In this document: piece after piece, positions 15,297 through 23,744 of the stretch
How positions within the stretch are numbered: position 1 is the stretch's first letter
Layout of the letters: each line of letters begins with the position of its first letter
Source of the DNA: an uncultured Bacilli bacterium
GTDB lineage: Bacteria > Bacillota_I > Bacilli_A > RF39 > UBA660
Length of the DNA stretch: 33,282 nt
Reading direction: 5' to 3'
Assembly (NCBI GenBank): GCA_944331805.1
Contig: CALVIS010000012.1
Coordinates: 1 to 33,282, forward strand
Notes under the pieces: model-generated
Told to the model about the DNA's origin: nothing
The model's database searches: none
What the model saw: the letters and a program-made list of their open reading frames with translations, nothing else
Translations under genes and position numbers: made by a program

Positions 15297-16073
15297 TTAA
15301 TGAGCATACTGTACTGTTTTTTCTACTACTTCCTTTATATCTCTTTCATTAAATGGTTTTCTTAACACATCAACTATTGGATAATTAAAAGCTTTAGCAA
15401 CTAATTCATCATCTCCAACCCCTGTAATAATAGAAACAGGAATGAGGTCAAATAAGTTATTATTTTTAAAGTATTCTAATACTTGAAAGCCATTAAAGTT
15501 AGGCATATTAAGATCAAGTAACATTCCTACTATCTTTATGCCTTTATTATTAGCAATCATTTGTAAAGCTTCATTGCCATCATTAGCGACTAATACTTCA
15601 AACTGATTATTAAAGATTTTACTAACAAAATTTTTAATTACTGCAGAATCATCAACTACAATAAGAGCTCGATCTTTTTTAGGGGCCACAAAAGTAGTAG
15701 CAGTACCAATTTCTTCCATTCCTAAATACTGCTTAACTAAGTGGACAATCCGATCGAGCTCAGTTATCAATTCATCAAAATGTTCAGTTACATAATACAT
15801 ATTATTTTCTTTACTAGCCATTTCATGGTTATAAGCAAGTTCTGCTAATTTATCAAAGCCAAAGTACTTAGCATCACTTTTTAGACCGTGAACCAAGATA
15901 GCGTAATTAGCCATATCACCAGTTTCTTTAGTCTGTTTGATTTTTTCTTCTTTCTCATTAATGTCTTGAAGGAAGTCGCCCAATGTATCATCATAAGTCG
16001 ACATATCTCCAAATAATTCTAAACTTTTCTTAACATTTACACCATTATTAATAAGTAAATTTACATCTCTCAT
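15297..16073 (-). CDS. HPt-receiver phosphorelay protein
   Basis: Two domains, no output domain. The N-terminal HPt helix bundle (about residues 1-120) has the phospho-accepting His in LVHGLKSDAKYFG (His62 from this start). The C-terminal receiver domain has the acidic pair VVDDS, the phospho-accepting Asp in LLDLNMPNFNG, and the conserved Lys in LRKPFNERD. It would take phosphate from the hybrid kinase encoded 36 bp upstream. An in-frame ATG at 16088 lies inside the GGAGGG ribosome site region; the ATG at 16073 has a proper 7-base spacing (258 aa). Without a DNA-binding domain, its target is probably another protein. Confidence 0.9.
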   Translation of the reverse strand: MRDVNLLINNGVNVKKSLELFGDMSTYDDTLGDFLQDINEKEEKIKQTKETGDMANYAILVHGLKSDAKYFGFDKLAELAYNHEMASKENNMYYVTEHFDELITELDRIVHLVKQYLGMEEIGTATTFVAPKKDRALIVVDDSAVIKNFVSKIFNNQFEVLVANDGNEALQMIANNKGIKIVGMLLDLNMPNFNGFQVLEYFKNNNLFDLIPVSIITGVGDDELVAKAFNYPIVDVLRKPFNERDIKEVVEKTVQYAH

Positions 16074-16108
16074 AATAATACCCTCCATACTATAAAGTAT
16101 AGCATAAA

Positions 16109-17965
16109 TTACTGATTATTCAAATACTTATTTATAACATTATCTAGTGCTTTACGTTCAATAGGTTTAGATAGGTAACTATTAAATCCTTCACTTAAAT
16201 ATTTTTCTTCCATACCAGCGATAGCATTAGCAGTTAAAACAACAACAGGGGTATTAAAGTTAGGATCTTCTTTTAGTTTATGGAATGTTTCAGTCCCACT
16301 CATTCTAGGCATCATATCATCCATAAAGATTAAATCGTATTTTATAGATTTAACTTTTTCTAAACACTCTGCCCCACTTTCACAAGAATCAACAGTTATA
16401 CCATAATCTTCTAAAAGTCTAGTAGCAACTTTAATATTAAGTTTATTATCATCTACTACAAGAACACTTTTACCAGCAACTTCTTTATCTTTAATAAGCT
16501 CATCTCTATTTATTTCAAGAGTTTCATCTAATTTAACATCTGATGGAGCAATTTTTTGATCTATTGATACTGTAAACTTACTACCTTTACCATAGATACT
16601 TTGAACTACTAATTGCCCATGCATAAGTTGTACTAATTTCTTAGTAATTGCAAGTCCAAGTCCAGTTCCTTCAATAGTTGTGTTTCTATCTTCGTCAAGA
16701 CGTTCAAACTTATCAAATAGTTTATCTATTTTATCACGTTTTATACCAATACCAGTATCTTCTACAGATACTATAAGTCTACAAATATCGCCTTTAATTA
16801 GTGAATCAACTTTAAATATAATATGCCCTTCTTTAGTATACTTTGCAGCATTAGTTAGAATATTAAGAATTACTTGTTTTACTCTTGTATGATCTCCATA
16901 TAATACTTTAGGAATAGTCTCATCTATTTTAACAATTAACTCAATAGGTTTCTCACCTATTCTTACTTTAGTTAAAGTTGTTAAATCATTAAACATTTTA
17001 TATGGACTATAATTATTATTAATTATCTCTAACTTATTCGCTTCTATCTTAGATATATCTAAAACACCATTAACTATTTCAAGTAAACTATCACTCGCCA
17101 TTAAAATATCATTAACATCTTCCTTAACACGTTCTGGTAAGTCAGATTCTTCTTTTAAAGCCTCAGAAAATCCCGTAATAGCATTAAGAGGGGTTCTAAT
17201 TTCATGGGACATATTAGATAAGAAATCAGTCTTTGCATTATTAGCTTTCTCCGCTTGTGTCTTGGCAATATTAAGTTCTTCTATCATCTTTACATCAGGA
17301 TTTTCAATAGTAAAGTAAGTTAAGACTGTAATAAAAGCAGCAGCAGAAGTTACTAGTAAAATATCAGGGAAAGTTGATTGAATGAAAGCAGATGTTCCTC
17401 CTAAAACAATAAATGCAAAAGCTGGAAGATATTTTTTATCTCTAATTTTTTTAATATTAGAAAATAAACAACCTAACCACATAAGAATACATATAGCAGC
17501 AATAGAATAACTAAAAACTGCACTTGGACCATAAGTATACATTTTTCTATGGTCACTAAATATATAAAGTGGTAATATAAAGATAAGTAAAGAAATAACT
17601 ATAAACATTATTAAAAATACATAGAACAAGTTTTTAAAGTATGGTAGATTTTTATTTTCTTTAATTTTAACATGACCTGAATTTTTTCTTGAAGATATTA
17701 CTAAGATATAATAAGTAAAAGTTATAACCCAAGCGATAATACAAACTAAATAAAATTTACATAAAAATGCTGACAAAATGGTATCTGGATTAACAAGGGC
17801 AGCACTAACACTTGCCATATCTATAATTAAAGTAATAATAGTTATAACTATTAAAAGACTATATGTTCTATTTTCAATAGTGTCATATTTTTTCTTACTA
17901 AAATAAATAACAGCTATTAAAGCAATATAAAAAAGACTTGCTATTTGAAAAAATAAACTACTCAC
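16109..17965 (-). CDS. Hybrid sensor histidine kinase, multi-span membrane sensor
   Basis: About seven hydrophobic helices in residues 1-225 form a membrane sensor resembling 7TM N-terminal regions of histidine kinases; the ligand is unknown. A short coiled stretch leads to HisKA with [16 protein letters not shown] (the His near residue 254), then HATPase_c with the N box (ILTNAAKYT), G1 (VEDTGIGI), an F-type segment ([10 protein letters not shown]) and G2 (GTGLGLAI). The C-terminal receiver has VVDDNKLN, the Asp in [12 protein letters not shown] and the Lys in LSKPIE. An internal phosphorelay then passes to the HPt-receiver downstream. Two GTG codons are possible starts; AGAGGTGA overlaps the first (17974), so the second (17965) is preferred. 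TATAAT about 35 bases upstream of the start suggests its own promoter. Confidence 0.92.
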   Translation of the reverse strand: MSSLFFQIASLFYIALIAVIYFSKKKYDTIENRTYSLLIVITIITLIIDMASVSAALVNPDTILSAFLCKFYLVCIIAWVITFTYYILVISSRKNSGHVKIKENKNLPYFKNLFYVFLIMFIVISLLIFILPLYIFSDHRKMYTYGPSAVFSYSIAAICILMWLGCLFSNIKKIRDKKYLPAFAFIVLGGTSAFIQSTFPDILLVTSAAAFITVLTYFTIENPDVKMIEELNIAKTQAEKANNAKTDFLSNMSHEIRTPLNAITGFSEALKEESDLPERVKEDVNDILMASDSLLEIVNGVLDISKIEANKLEIINNNYSPYKMFNDLTTLTKVRIGEKPIELIVKIDETIPKVLYGDHTRVKQVILNILTNAAKYTKEGHIIFKVDSLIKGDICRLIVSVEDTGIGIKRDKIDKLFDKFERLDEDRNTTIEGTGLGLAITKKLVQLMHGQLVVQSIYGKGSKFTVSIDQKIAPSDVKLDETLEINRDELIKDKEVAGKSVLVVDDNKLNIKVATRLLEDYGITVDSCESGAECLEKVKSIKYDLIFMDDMMPRMSGTETFHKLKEDPNFNTPVVVLTANAIAGMEEKYLSEGFNSYLSKPIERKALDNVINKYLNNQ

Positions 17966-18056
17966 AAAACTCACCTCTACTATTCCTTATAATTATAACA
18001 CGTAAATTTGTTAAGTAAAAGTAGAATCGTAATAGTTTATTTACAAGTCTCTTTTT

Positions 18057-19031
18057 TTACCATTTCTTTTTATTAAGTATTTTTACTTCTCTTTCACATT
18101 CTAATCCATGAACTGAACTTATATTAGGTATTAATGAATAGATATCATCTTTATTAATTACCCCACTTTGACATATTTTTTCAAGTTCATCAACTATATA
18201 AGCACCGTCTTCTAAGGCTTTTAAATATAAATCTATAAAAGATTCTCTTGATACAATACTAGCATCTGTTGGATTTACCCATTCTTCATGATTAAGATTT
18301 AAATAAGGTAATACTTCATCATAATCTCTATGATAAGAGAATGCTTTAGAGCACTTTGCAAAAGGTCCCAACACTTTATCAAAAAATTGTGTCTTTAAGC
18401 CCCAATTATCATATTTCATTAATCTCATATAGAATGCTAATTGTTTAAAGGCTTTTTTAAAGATTGGTCCTCCTCCTGCTATTTCATAAGTATCTTCTAA
18501 ACTATCATCAATTGTTTTGATTAGTTCATTACTAATTAAATCTTCATCAATTTTAAAGTCTTTATAAACTCTATAACTTTTGGCATCGCATCCTTCAAAA
18601 GTCTCCATCATATAAATATCAAGTAAGTTTTCTACAACTCCATGATTCCATATTTTAGTCTTTGGATTTCTTGTATGGTCTCCAGAATAATAAATTATTT
18701 GTGGATGAGCATAAGCATCCAGTAAATGATGCATTACATATCCTGGTCCTATAAATAATCTAACATCTTCTAACTCCAAACTTCCTGACTCTTTAGCAGT
18801 CTTTAAGTAATTATAAACAAATTCTTGAAATCTATGTTCTTGTAATTCCACTGATAAATTAATATTGGCATCACGAACTTTACTATTATAAAAATCATAA
18901 TAGATTAAAAAATCATGTCCTTGTACAAAAATATTATACTTATCATAATTAGGAAAAGAATCTAATGTTCTAGAATTTAACTTTCCTTTCAAATTTTTAT
19001 AAAATATATCATGTGTTTTTGGTCCTGGCAT
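18057..19031 (-). CDS. Zinc-dependent phospholipase C-like protein
   Basis: Resembles the zinc-dependent phospholipase C / S1-P1 nuclease-like helical fold: starts MPGPKTHDIFY (N-terminal His ligand), then QGHDFLIYYD, then YVMHHLLDAYAHPQIIYYSGDH, giving the His/Asp ligands expected for a tri-zinc site. Roughly 324 aa. No signal peptide is visible, so it is predicted cytoplasmic, unlike secreted clostridial alpha-toxin; the substrate is unknown. Upstream in-frame TTG (19055) and ATG (19040) codons exist, but the MPG start with AAGAAGG about 10 bases upstream is the likely one. It overlaps the upstream hydrolase gene by 23 bp and is the last gene of that operon. Confidence 0.78.
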   Translation of the reverse strand: MPGPKTHDIFYKNLKGKLNSRTLDSFPNYDKYNIFVQGHDFLIYYDFYNSKVRDANINLSVELQEHRFQEFVYNYLKTAKESGSLELEDVRLFIGPGYVMHHLLDAYAHPQIIYYSGDHTRNPKTKIWNHGVVENLLDIYMMETFEGCDAKSYRVYKDFKIDEDLISNELIKTIDDSLEDTYEIAGGGPIFKKAFKQLAFYMRLMKYDNWGLKTQFFDKVLGPFAKCSKAFSYHRDYDEVLPYLNLNHEEWVNPTDASIVSRESFIDLYLKALEDGAYIVDELEKICQSGVINKDDIYSLIPNISSVHGLECEREVKILNKKKW

Positions 19032-19698
19032 ACTTATCATACCTTCTTTTATCAATAGTATATTGCTTTTCTTTTATCAATATTTTACTTCTATTATCTT
19101 CAACAAAGCCTGGATAATCTACATCGTTATAGTATGGATATTCTACCACTGGTCCTTCATATATTATTTTATCTTGTAATGTTCCATAAAAATCAAAAGG
19201 CCTAACATCTTCAGGACATTTTCCATCAAATAAATTTATACCAACTTCTTGTAAGACTGTTGCAACCCACTGAGAACAGAAAAAACTATTTTTAGGAGCA
19301 AGTCCTCTACCTACTGCTAACATAGCCATTATTCCTAAAAAATTATAAGAATATTCCTCTCTATGTTCCCAATAATAATCCATAAGATTAGATATTTTAT
19401 TGTATTGGTCTACAGTCACAGGTAACTCCATAACTGCAATTTTACTTTTATCTTTATTAAGAGCAAAAACATCTTTTCTAATATCCTCTTTAATAAAACC
19501 ACAATTTAAAGGATTATCTATTTCACGTCTTGCAAGACTTATCATATTACCAAGCTTTATATCTCTTGATAAAGATGTATGTGAGTATGTATCCCCATCA
19601 TATCTATTCCAAAATTTTAAAGATGCTCTCCATTTAATAATTCTCCCTGGTACAGTATTAGTAAAGCTGTCAACTATATAAATATTTTGTTTATCCAT
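19009..19698 (-). CDS. Permuted papain-like (YiiX/NlpC-P60-type) hydrolase
   Basis: The 229-aa protein has the circularly permuted papain order: His first, in GDTYSHTSLSRD (about residue 40), then Cys in NSFFCSQWVATVLQEVGI (about residue 140). The F-C-S-(Q/E) motif with a following hydrophobic helix is typical of YiiX/YaeF-like and related amidases or acyl hydrolases. No signal peptide is seen. Substrate unknown: peptide, acyl-lipid or wall fragment. Third gene of the 20565-18057 operon, next to a phospholipase C-like gene, which would fit a lipid-related role, but that is only inference. Stop is TGA within the next gene. GAGAGG precedes the ATG. Confidence 0.74.
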   Translation of the reverse strand: MDKQNIYIVDSFTNTVPGRIIKWRASLKFWNRYDGDTYSHTSLSRDIKLGNMISLARREIDNPLNCGFIKEDIRKDVFALNKDKSKIAVMELPVTVDQYNKISNLMDYYWEHREEYSYNFLGIMAMLAVGRGLAPKNSFFCSQWVATVLQEVGINLFDGKCPEDVRPFDFYGTLQDKIIYEGPVVEYPYYNDVDYPGFVEDNRSKILIKEKQYTIDKRRYDKYARTKNT

Positions 19699-19716
19699 AA
19701 TGCAACCTCTCTATTC

Positions 19717-20355
19717 TTATCTTTTATATGTCTTTACTACATCTCCATTCCTTGTGTTATATATACTGCCCCCAACATAAAGAATGTCTTTAAATTGTTC
19801 TATAATAGCATTATCACTTGCATAAATATCCCCTGTAATAGCTTTTATATTAGATAACCATTCTATATTCTTTCCTGTTGTCGTATATACATCGCCTATT
19901 ACAAGCTTTAATGATTCTAATTTAGAAAAATCATGAAGTTTTTCCAAATAAAGATTGCCCCAAAAAATTTCAATATTCTTTATTGCTTTTTTAGGTGTTG
20001 TTATATCATACTGAAAATCATTTACATAAGCTTTAAAATTACCATCAGAATTAATAAGAGTTGTTAAATCCCCAGTAATTTCTTTTTTAGGAATTTTGAA
20101 TATTTTATGCAATTGTCTTTGCTTATTTTTAACTTCAGCAAATTCACTATATATTGCCTTTAAAGCATATAAATATAAAGCTGGTATTTCTATGCTTCTT
20201 GATAATTTATTATCTTTAGAATCAAAATCTTCTAATAAAGATATATATCTATCCATTGTTTTTTCTAATTTTCTAGTATTATGTTTACTTCTAGCAAGCA
20301 TATAAGCATCGATTATACTTGTAATATCATAACTAACAGAATCTAAGTTTCTCAT
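19717..20355 (-). CDS. Unknown protein with GDIY-type leucine-rich repeats (212 aa)
   Basis: Not recognised. Residues 1-95 are helical and charged. The C-terminal ~115 residues contain about five short repeats of the pattern hxxLxxIxGDhY (for example VIGDVYTTT, AITGDIYASD, YVGGSIYNT), spaced about 20-22 residues. This suggests a small solenoid or receptor-L-like beta structure. No membrane span or signal peptide. An AGGGGG ribosome site precedes the ATG. It lies 18 bp before the papain-like hydrolase and is probably a binding or scaffold partner in the same operon. Confidence 0.65.
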   Translation of the reverse strand: MRNLDSVSYDITSIIDAYMLARSKHNTRKLEKTMDRYISLLEDFDSKDNKLSRSIEIPALYLYALKAIYSEFAEVKNKQRQLHKIFKIPKKEITGDLTTLINSDGNFKAYVNDFQYDITTPKKAIKNIEIFWGNLYLEKLHDFSKLESLKLVIGDVYTTTGKNIEWLSNIKAITGDIYASDNAIIEQFKDILYVGGSIYNTRNGDVVKTYKR

Positions 20356-20379
20356 TTAAATATTCCCCCTATTTACTTA

Positions 20380-20565
20380 CTATTTTTTAAGAATTTCATC
20401 ATAAGTATAAGATTTAACTTCATCATTAATCTTAACTTGATAAATATTACCTATTTTCATTACTACTATTCCATTTTCTTTTGTTTCTTTAATTATCACT
20501 TCACTACCAGTTTCGATTGTCTCATCTACATCATCAAAGGTAGTATTTTTGACAATTAATCCCAT
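20380..20565 (-). CDS. Small unknown protein (61 aa)
   Basis: Acidic, soluble-looking 61-aa protein of unknown family, starting MGLIVKNTTFDDVDETIE. The frame is open further upstream, to 20622, but the promoter TTGACA/TATAAT (20591-20618) lies inside that extension, so those codons cannot all be transcribed. The ATG at 20565, with AAAGGGA about 9 bases upstream, is the only sensible start. First gene of the operon reaching 18057. Confidence 0.7.
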   Translation of the reverse strand: MGLIVKNTTFDDVDETIETGSEVIIKETKENGIVVMKIGNIYQVKINDEVKSYTYDEILKK

Positions 20566-20590
20566 ATACACCAATCCCTTTCTTGCCATT

Positions 20591-20618
20591 ATTATATACC
20601 AATATCGTAATTTGTCAA
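20591..20618 (-). promoter_or_regulatory. Promoter of the 20565-18057 operon
   Basis: TTGACA (20613-20618), 16-base spacer, TATAAT (20591-20596): both boxes are perfect consensus. It faces away from the plus-strand deacylase gene at 20677. Confidence 0.87.
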
Positions 20619-20676
20619 ACAAAAGTTTATTTTTTAGTTCATTTATGTTAATATTTAAGTAAATTGAGGTGTATTT

Positions 20677-21153
20677 ATGAAAGATATATTAGAATTATTA
20701 GATGGCAAAAATATAGACTATAGGATAATTAAACACAAGAGAGTCTACACTATAGAGGAAATTAAAGATATTAATCTTGATAAAGAAGGTCTCATTCCTA
20801 AAAATATCTTTTTAAGGAATGCTAATGGCAAAGTTCATTATTTAGTTACTTGTCATCCAGATAAAAAGATAGATATCAAAAGTCTTGCTAGTAATCTAAA
20901 TAGTACTCGTCTTTCTTTTGCAAGTTCCGAAAGATTAAAGAAATATCTAAATGTATGTAAAGGTTCTGTCTCTCCATTAGGATTTATTTATGACGAAAAC
21001 TCTGAAGTCATCTTTGTCTTTGATAAAGAACTAATTAATAAAACTATAGGAGTTCATCCTAATAGAAACGACTACACTATTTTTATAAAATTTAATAACT
21101 TAGTTAAATTAATAGAAGAACATGGTAATAAGATAATTTATCTAGATATTTAA
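20677..21153 (+). CDS. YbaK/ProX-type aminoacyl-tRNA deacylase
   Basis: Stand-alone 158-aa trans-editing domain (YbaK/EbsC/ProXp-ala/PrdX superfamily). Hallmarks are the N-terminal LLDGKNIDYRIIKH with ..VYTIEE, a central K-N-I-F-L-R strand, the HYLVTCHPDKKIDIKSLA segment, and CKGSVSPLGFIYDENSEV, whose G-S-V-S-P-L-G loop is the most diagnostic part. GVHPNRNDYT follows near the end. Resembles PrdX/ProXp-ala type proteins that clear Ala-tRNA-Pro, but specificity cannot be read from sequence. GAGGTG ribosome site before ATG. One of few plus-strand genes. It ends inside a terminator shared with helD. A longer relative lies in the asnS operon. Confidence 0.88.
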   Translation: MKDILELLDGKNIDYRIIKHKRVYTIEEIKDINLDKEGLIPKNIFLRNANGKVHYLVTCHPDKKIDIKSLASNLNSTRLSFASSERLKKYLNVCKGSVSPLGFIYDENSEVIFVFDKELINKTIGVHPNRNDYTIFIKFNNLVKLIEEHGNKIIYLDI

Positions 21154-21190
21154 AAAGATAGAAAGTTTAAAGGCTACTTTCTATCTTTTT
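21152..21190. terminator. Bidirectional terminator between deacylase and helD
   Basis: Perfect 15-bp stem AAAAAGATAGAAAGT / ACTTTCTATCTTTTT with a 9-base loop, giving U-tracts on both strands. The stop codons of both convergent genes fall within the stem arms. Confidence 0.93.
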
Positions 21191-23328
21191 ATAAAAGTTT
21201 TCTCTGCTTCTTTCTTTAAAGGAAGAGTTATTTCTCCATCATATAATATTTCTAATTCATGTAAAGGTCTAGTCATACTAACATATAAATTTTTCATATC
21301 AGTATTATCTCTTGATGAATATTTATCTTCTGAAACATCTGTTAAAATAACAGCATCAAATTCTAGTCCTTTTGATAACTCACTAGATAAAGAACATATA
21401 CCACTATCATAATCAACATTATCTTCACCAATACTTTTTATATCTAAACCTAGTTTTGCTAAATTATCTGCCATTTCTTTTGCTTCATCAGTATTTCTAC
21501 TTATTAAAGCGATAGACTGATAATCTTTTTCTTTTAATAAGTTAACTCTCTCTAATATTCTATTATAGTCATTCTCTTTAATCTTTAAGTATCTTACATC
21601 TTCTCCATGTCTAATAACAGGAGTAGCAGTCTTAAGACCAATATGAGAAAGGACAAGATTAGCAGAGTTCATAATTTCCATTGTTGTTCTATAACTCTTT
21701 AATAAGTATTCTAAGTTACAATCATTATCAAAGCTCTTACTTATTACATCGTTCCAATTATCAATACTACGATAATCATAAATAGACTGTGCTAAATCTC
21801 CAAAGATACTAAAACTACTAGATGATAGTACTTGTTTTAGTGCATAGAAATTAAATGTTCCATAGTCTTGAGCTTCATCTATTACAGTTTGTCTATAATC
21901 TTTATAAACACCACTACCATGAAGACGATAATGTAAATATACTAAACCAGGCAAATCTTCAAAAGTAAAGGTATTTTTTTCTTTTGGCTCATTTTCTTTA
22001 ATTTCTTTTACATCTTTATTATCATAATACTTTTCTATAGACCTAATCATATCACTATATAAAGCGGTTGTTTTCTTACTTCTAAAAGTAAAATATTTTC
22101 TTAAACTAGAAGAAAGCCCACAACTTTCTAATTCTTTTTTAATCTTATCATAAGTTTGAGTTATAGCAGTTTTTGTTTTATTATCTTTAGCATTATCTAA
22201 TAATTTATTATACTCTGCCATTAAAGCGGTAAGAACCTTATCTTGATTATTTTTTAAATAAGTACTAGCCATTAAAATAGTTCTTTCTATTTTTGATTCT
22301 ATATCTGTTATATATCTATCATCAATATTATCATAAATTTTTCTAATCTCTTCTTTTGGTAAGATATTAAAGTCTTTTATACAAAAATCTTTAAGAGGTA
22401 ATACTTTCTCTTTTTCTAAATAGTCAATATATTCATCAATTACTGTTTTATAGTCTAGAGACATCTTAAATTTATTAACATTGAAATCTGTTTTACTAAT
22501 TTTTTCTTTAGCAAGAGAAAAATCTTCTCCTAAATACTCTTTAGTAAACTCTTCATAAGTAAGTTGTGGTACATCTGTTACATCTAAATCTGGTAGAACA
22601 GAAGATATATATTTAATAAAAAACTTATTAGGCCCTATTATCATATACTGATTAGATTTAATTTTATTACGATAGTTATAGGCAAGATAAGCGATTCTAT
22701 GTAAGGCTACTGTAGTTTTACCAGAACCTGCTACACCTTGAACTATTATATTATCAGTTAAATCTTTTCTGATAACTTCATTTTGTTCACTTTGAATAGA
22801 ACTAACTATATTTTTTAATCTATTATCTGCATTAACACTTAAATATGGTCTTAAAATCTCATCATTAGCGACAGTATCTACATCATTAAAAGAAATTAAC
22901 TTACCACTTTCAATATCATATTGTCTTTTTAGACTAAGAGTACCATTTATAATACCTTCTGGTGCTTTATATGAGGTCTTACCTAAATTACTATCATAAT
23001 ATAAAGATGCAATAGGAGCACGCCAATCGACTGTTACAGTATTTTGATCAAAATCAGTAACACCAACTTTACCAATATAACACATGTTTTCTTCTTTTGC
23101 CTCATCATCTTTAAAGTCTATTCTAGCAAAGTATGGTTTCTTTAATCCTTCAGTTAGTACTCTTTCTTTATTTTCATACTGTCTAAGTAAGGCATCTAAA
23201 ACCTCAGGATTATGTTGATATTTACTCGGAAGTGATCTTATTACTAATCTTAAATCTTCTAATACTTCTTTATATTGTTCTAATATTTCTTCTAATTTTC
23301 TTTCTTCAAAAGCTTCATCATAAATCAT
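21181..23328 (-). CDS. helD: HelD-type RNA polymerase recycling ATPase
   Basis: UvrD/Rep-related superfamily 1 motor of the HelD group, which binds RNA polymerase and helps release it from stalled or finished complexes. The 715-aa protein starts with a coiled N-terminal arm (residues 1-60). It then has the HelD-specific module MCYIGKVGVTDFDQNTVTVDWRAPIASLYYDS (about 82-112), Walker A GVAGSGKTTVALHRIAYLAY (198-217), LTYEEF, motif II VIDEAQDYG, SIFGDLAQSIYDYR, and LEYLLKSYRTT toward the C terminus. SKGLEFDAVILTDV and YVSMTRP complete the SF1 set. All motor motifs look intact. Last gene of the run that begins with the radical SAM genes, 22 bp after the pyrophosphatase-family gene. Confidence 0.92.
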   Translation of the reverse strand: MIYDEAFEERKLEEILEQYKEVLEDLRLVIRSLPSKYQHNPEVLDALLRQYENKERVLTEGLKKPYFARIDFKDDEAKEENMCYIGKVGVTDFDQNTVTVDWRAPIASLYYDSNLGKTSYKAPEGIINGTLSLKRQYDIESGKLISFNDVDTVANDEILRPYLSVNADNRLKNIVSSIQSEQNEVIRKDLTDNIIVQGVAGSGKTTVALHRIAYLAYNYRNKIKSNQYMIIGPNKFFIKYISSVLPDLDVTDVPQLTYEEFTKEYLGEDFSLAKEKISKTDFNVNKFKMSLDYKTVIDEYIDYLEKEKVLPLKDFCIKDFNILPKEEIRKIYDNIDDRYITDIESKIERTILMASTYLKNNQDKVLTALMAEYNKLLDNAKDNKTKTAITQTYDKIKKELESCGLSSSLRKYFTFRSKKTTALYSDMIRSIEKYYDNKDVKEIKENEPKEKNTFTFEDLPGLVYLHYRLHGSGVYKDYRQTVIDEAQDYGTFNFYALKQVLSSSSFSIFGDLAQSIYDYRSIDNWNDVISKSFDNDCNLEYLLKSYRTTMEIMNSANLVLSHIGLKTATPVIRHGEDVRYLKIKENDYNRILERVNLLKEKDYQSIALISRNTDEAKEMADNLAKLGLDIKSIGEDNVDYDSGICSLSSELSKGLEFDAVILTDVSEDKYSSRDNTDMKNLYVSMTRPLHELEILYDGEITLPLKKEAEKTFIKR

Positions 23329-23350
23329 ACTACATCCCCCTTAAACCTAA

Positions 23351-23698
23351 TTATCTTATAATTACAGATTCAAAAAATCTCTCTTGGAACTCTGTTAAAG
23401 CTTTTATTTGATCATCAGTATAATTAACACCCTCTGGCACTACAATTATTTTATCATCATCATCGTTAGTTCTATGAATAACTGCAATGCACTTACCTTT
23501 ATAATTTTCTACTGGATCAAATACTCCTAATAAATAAGCATCTAACTCTTCTCCATCTCCACTAATTACATTAGGTACATAACCATAATTAACAGTATAA
23601 ACAAAGCCATGTTTAGGATGTTTAGTTCCTAAAGCTCTATCTATAACAATATTAACTTCCTTACCTATAAAATTTTTAGAATCAATTTTTTCCATCAT
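23351..23698 (-). CDS. Inorganic pyrophosphatase-family protein, short form
   Basis: Matches the soluble inorganic pyrophosphatase fold: IVIDRALGTKHPKHGFVYTVNYGYVPN, then DGEELDAYLLG, then CIAVIHRTNDDDDKIIVVPEG. It is only about 115 aa (family 160-180), and the usual DGDPLD metal motif reads DGEELD, so one Asp is replaced by Glu. It may therefore act on a different phosphate ester or have altered metal binding. The ATG at 23704 touches the AAAGGG ribosome site. The following ATG at 23698 (or 23695) fits better. It lies between the B12-radical SAM gene (46-bp gap, with a TATACT box) and helD. Confidence 0.76.
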   Translation of the reverse strand: MMEKIDSKNFIGKEVNIVIDRALGTKHPKHGFVYTVNYGYVPNVISGDGEELDAYLLGVFDPVENYKGKCIAVIHRTNDDDDKIIVVPEGVNYTDDQIKALTEFQERFFESVIIR

Positions 23699-23744
23699 AA
23701 TCATCCCTTTCTATTAATATATTAAGTATAACACACTTGAGGTT

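Noticed and set aside
16680..16892. 70-codon plus-strand frame inside the sensor kinase
   Set aside because: Ser-rich antisense shadow of conserved HATPase codons.
19009..19011. TGA as tryptophan codon (Mollicutes code)
   Set aside because: TGA ends several genes at the expected family lengths and Trp is encoded by TGG (for example WDIVG, WEFEP), so the standard bacterial code applies.
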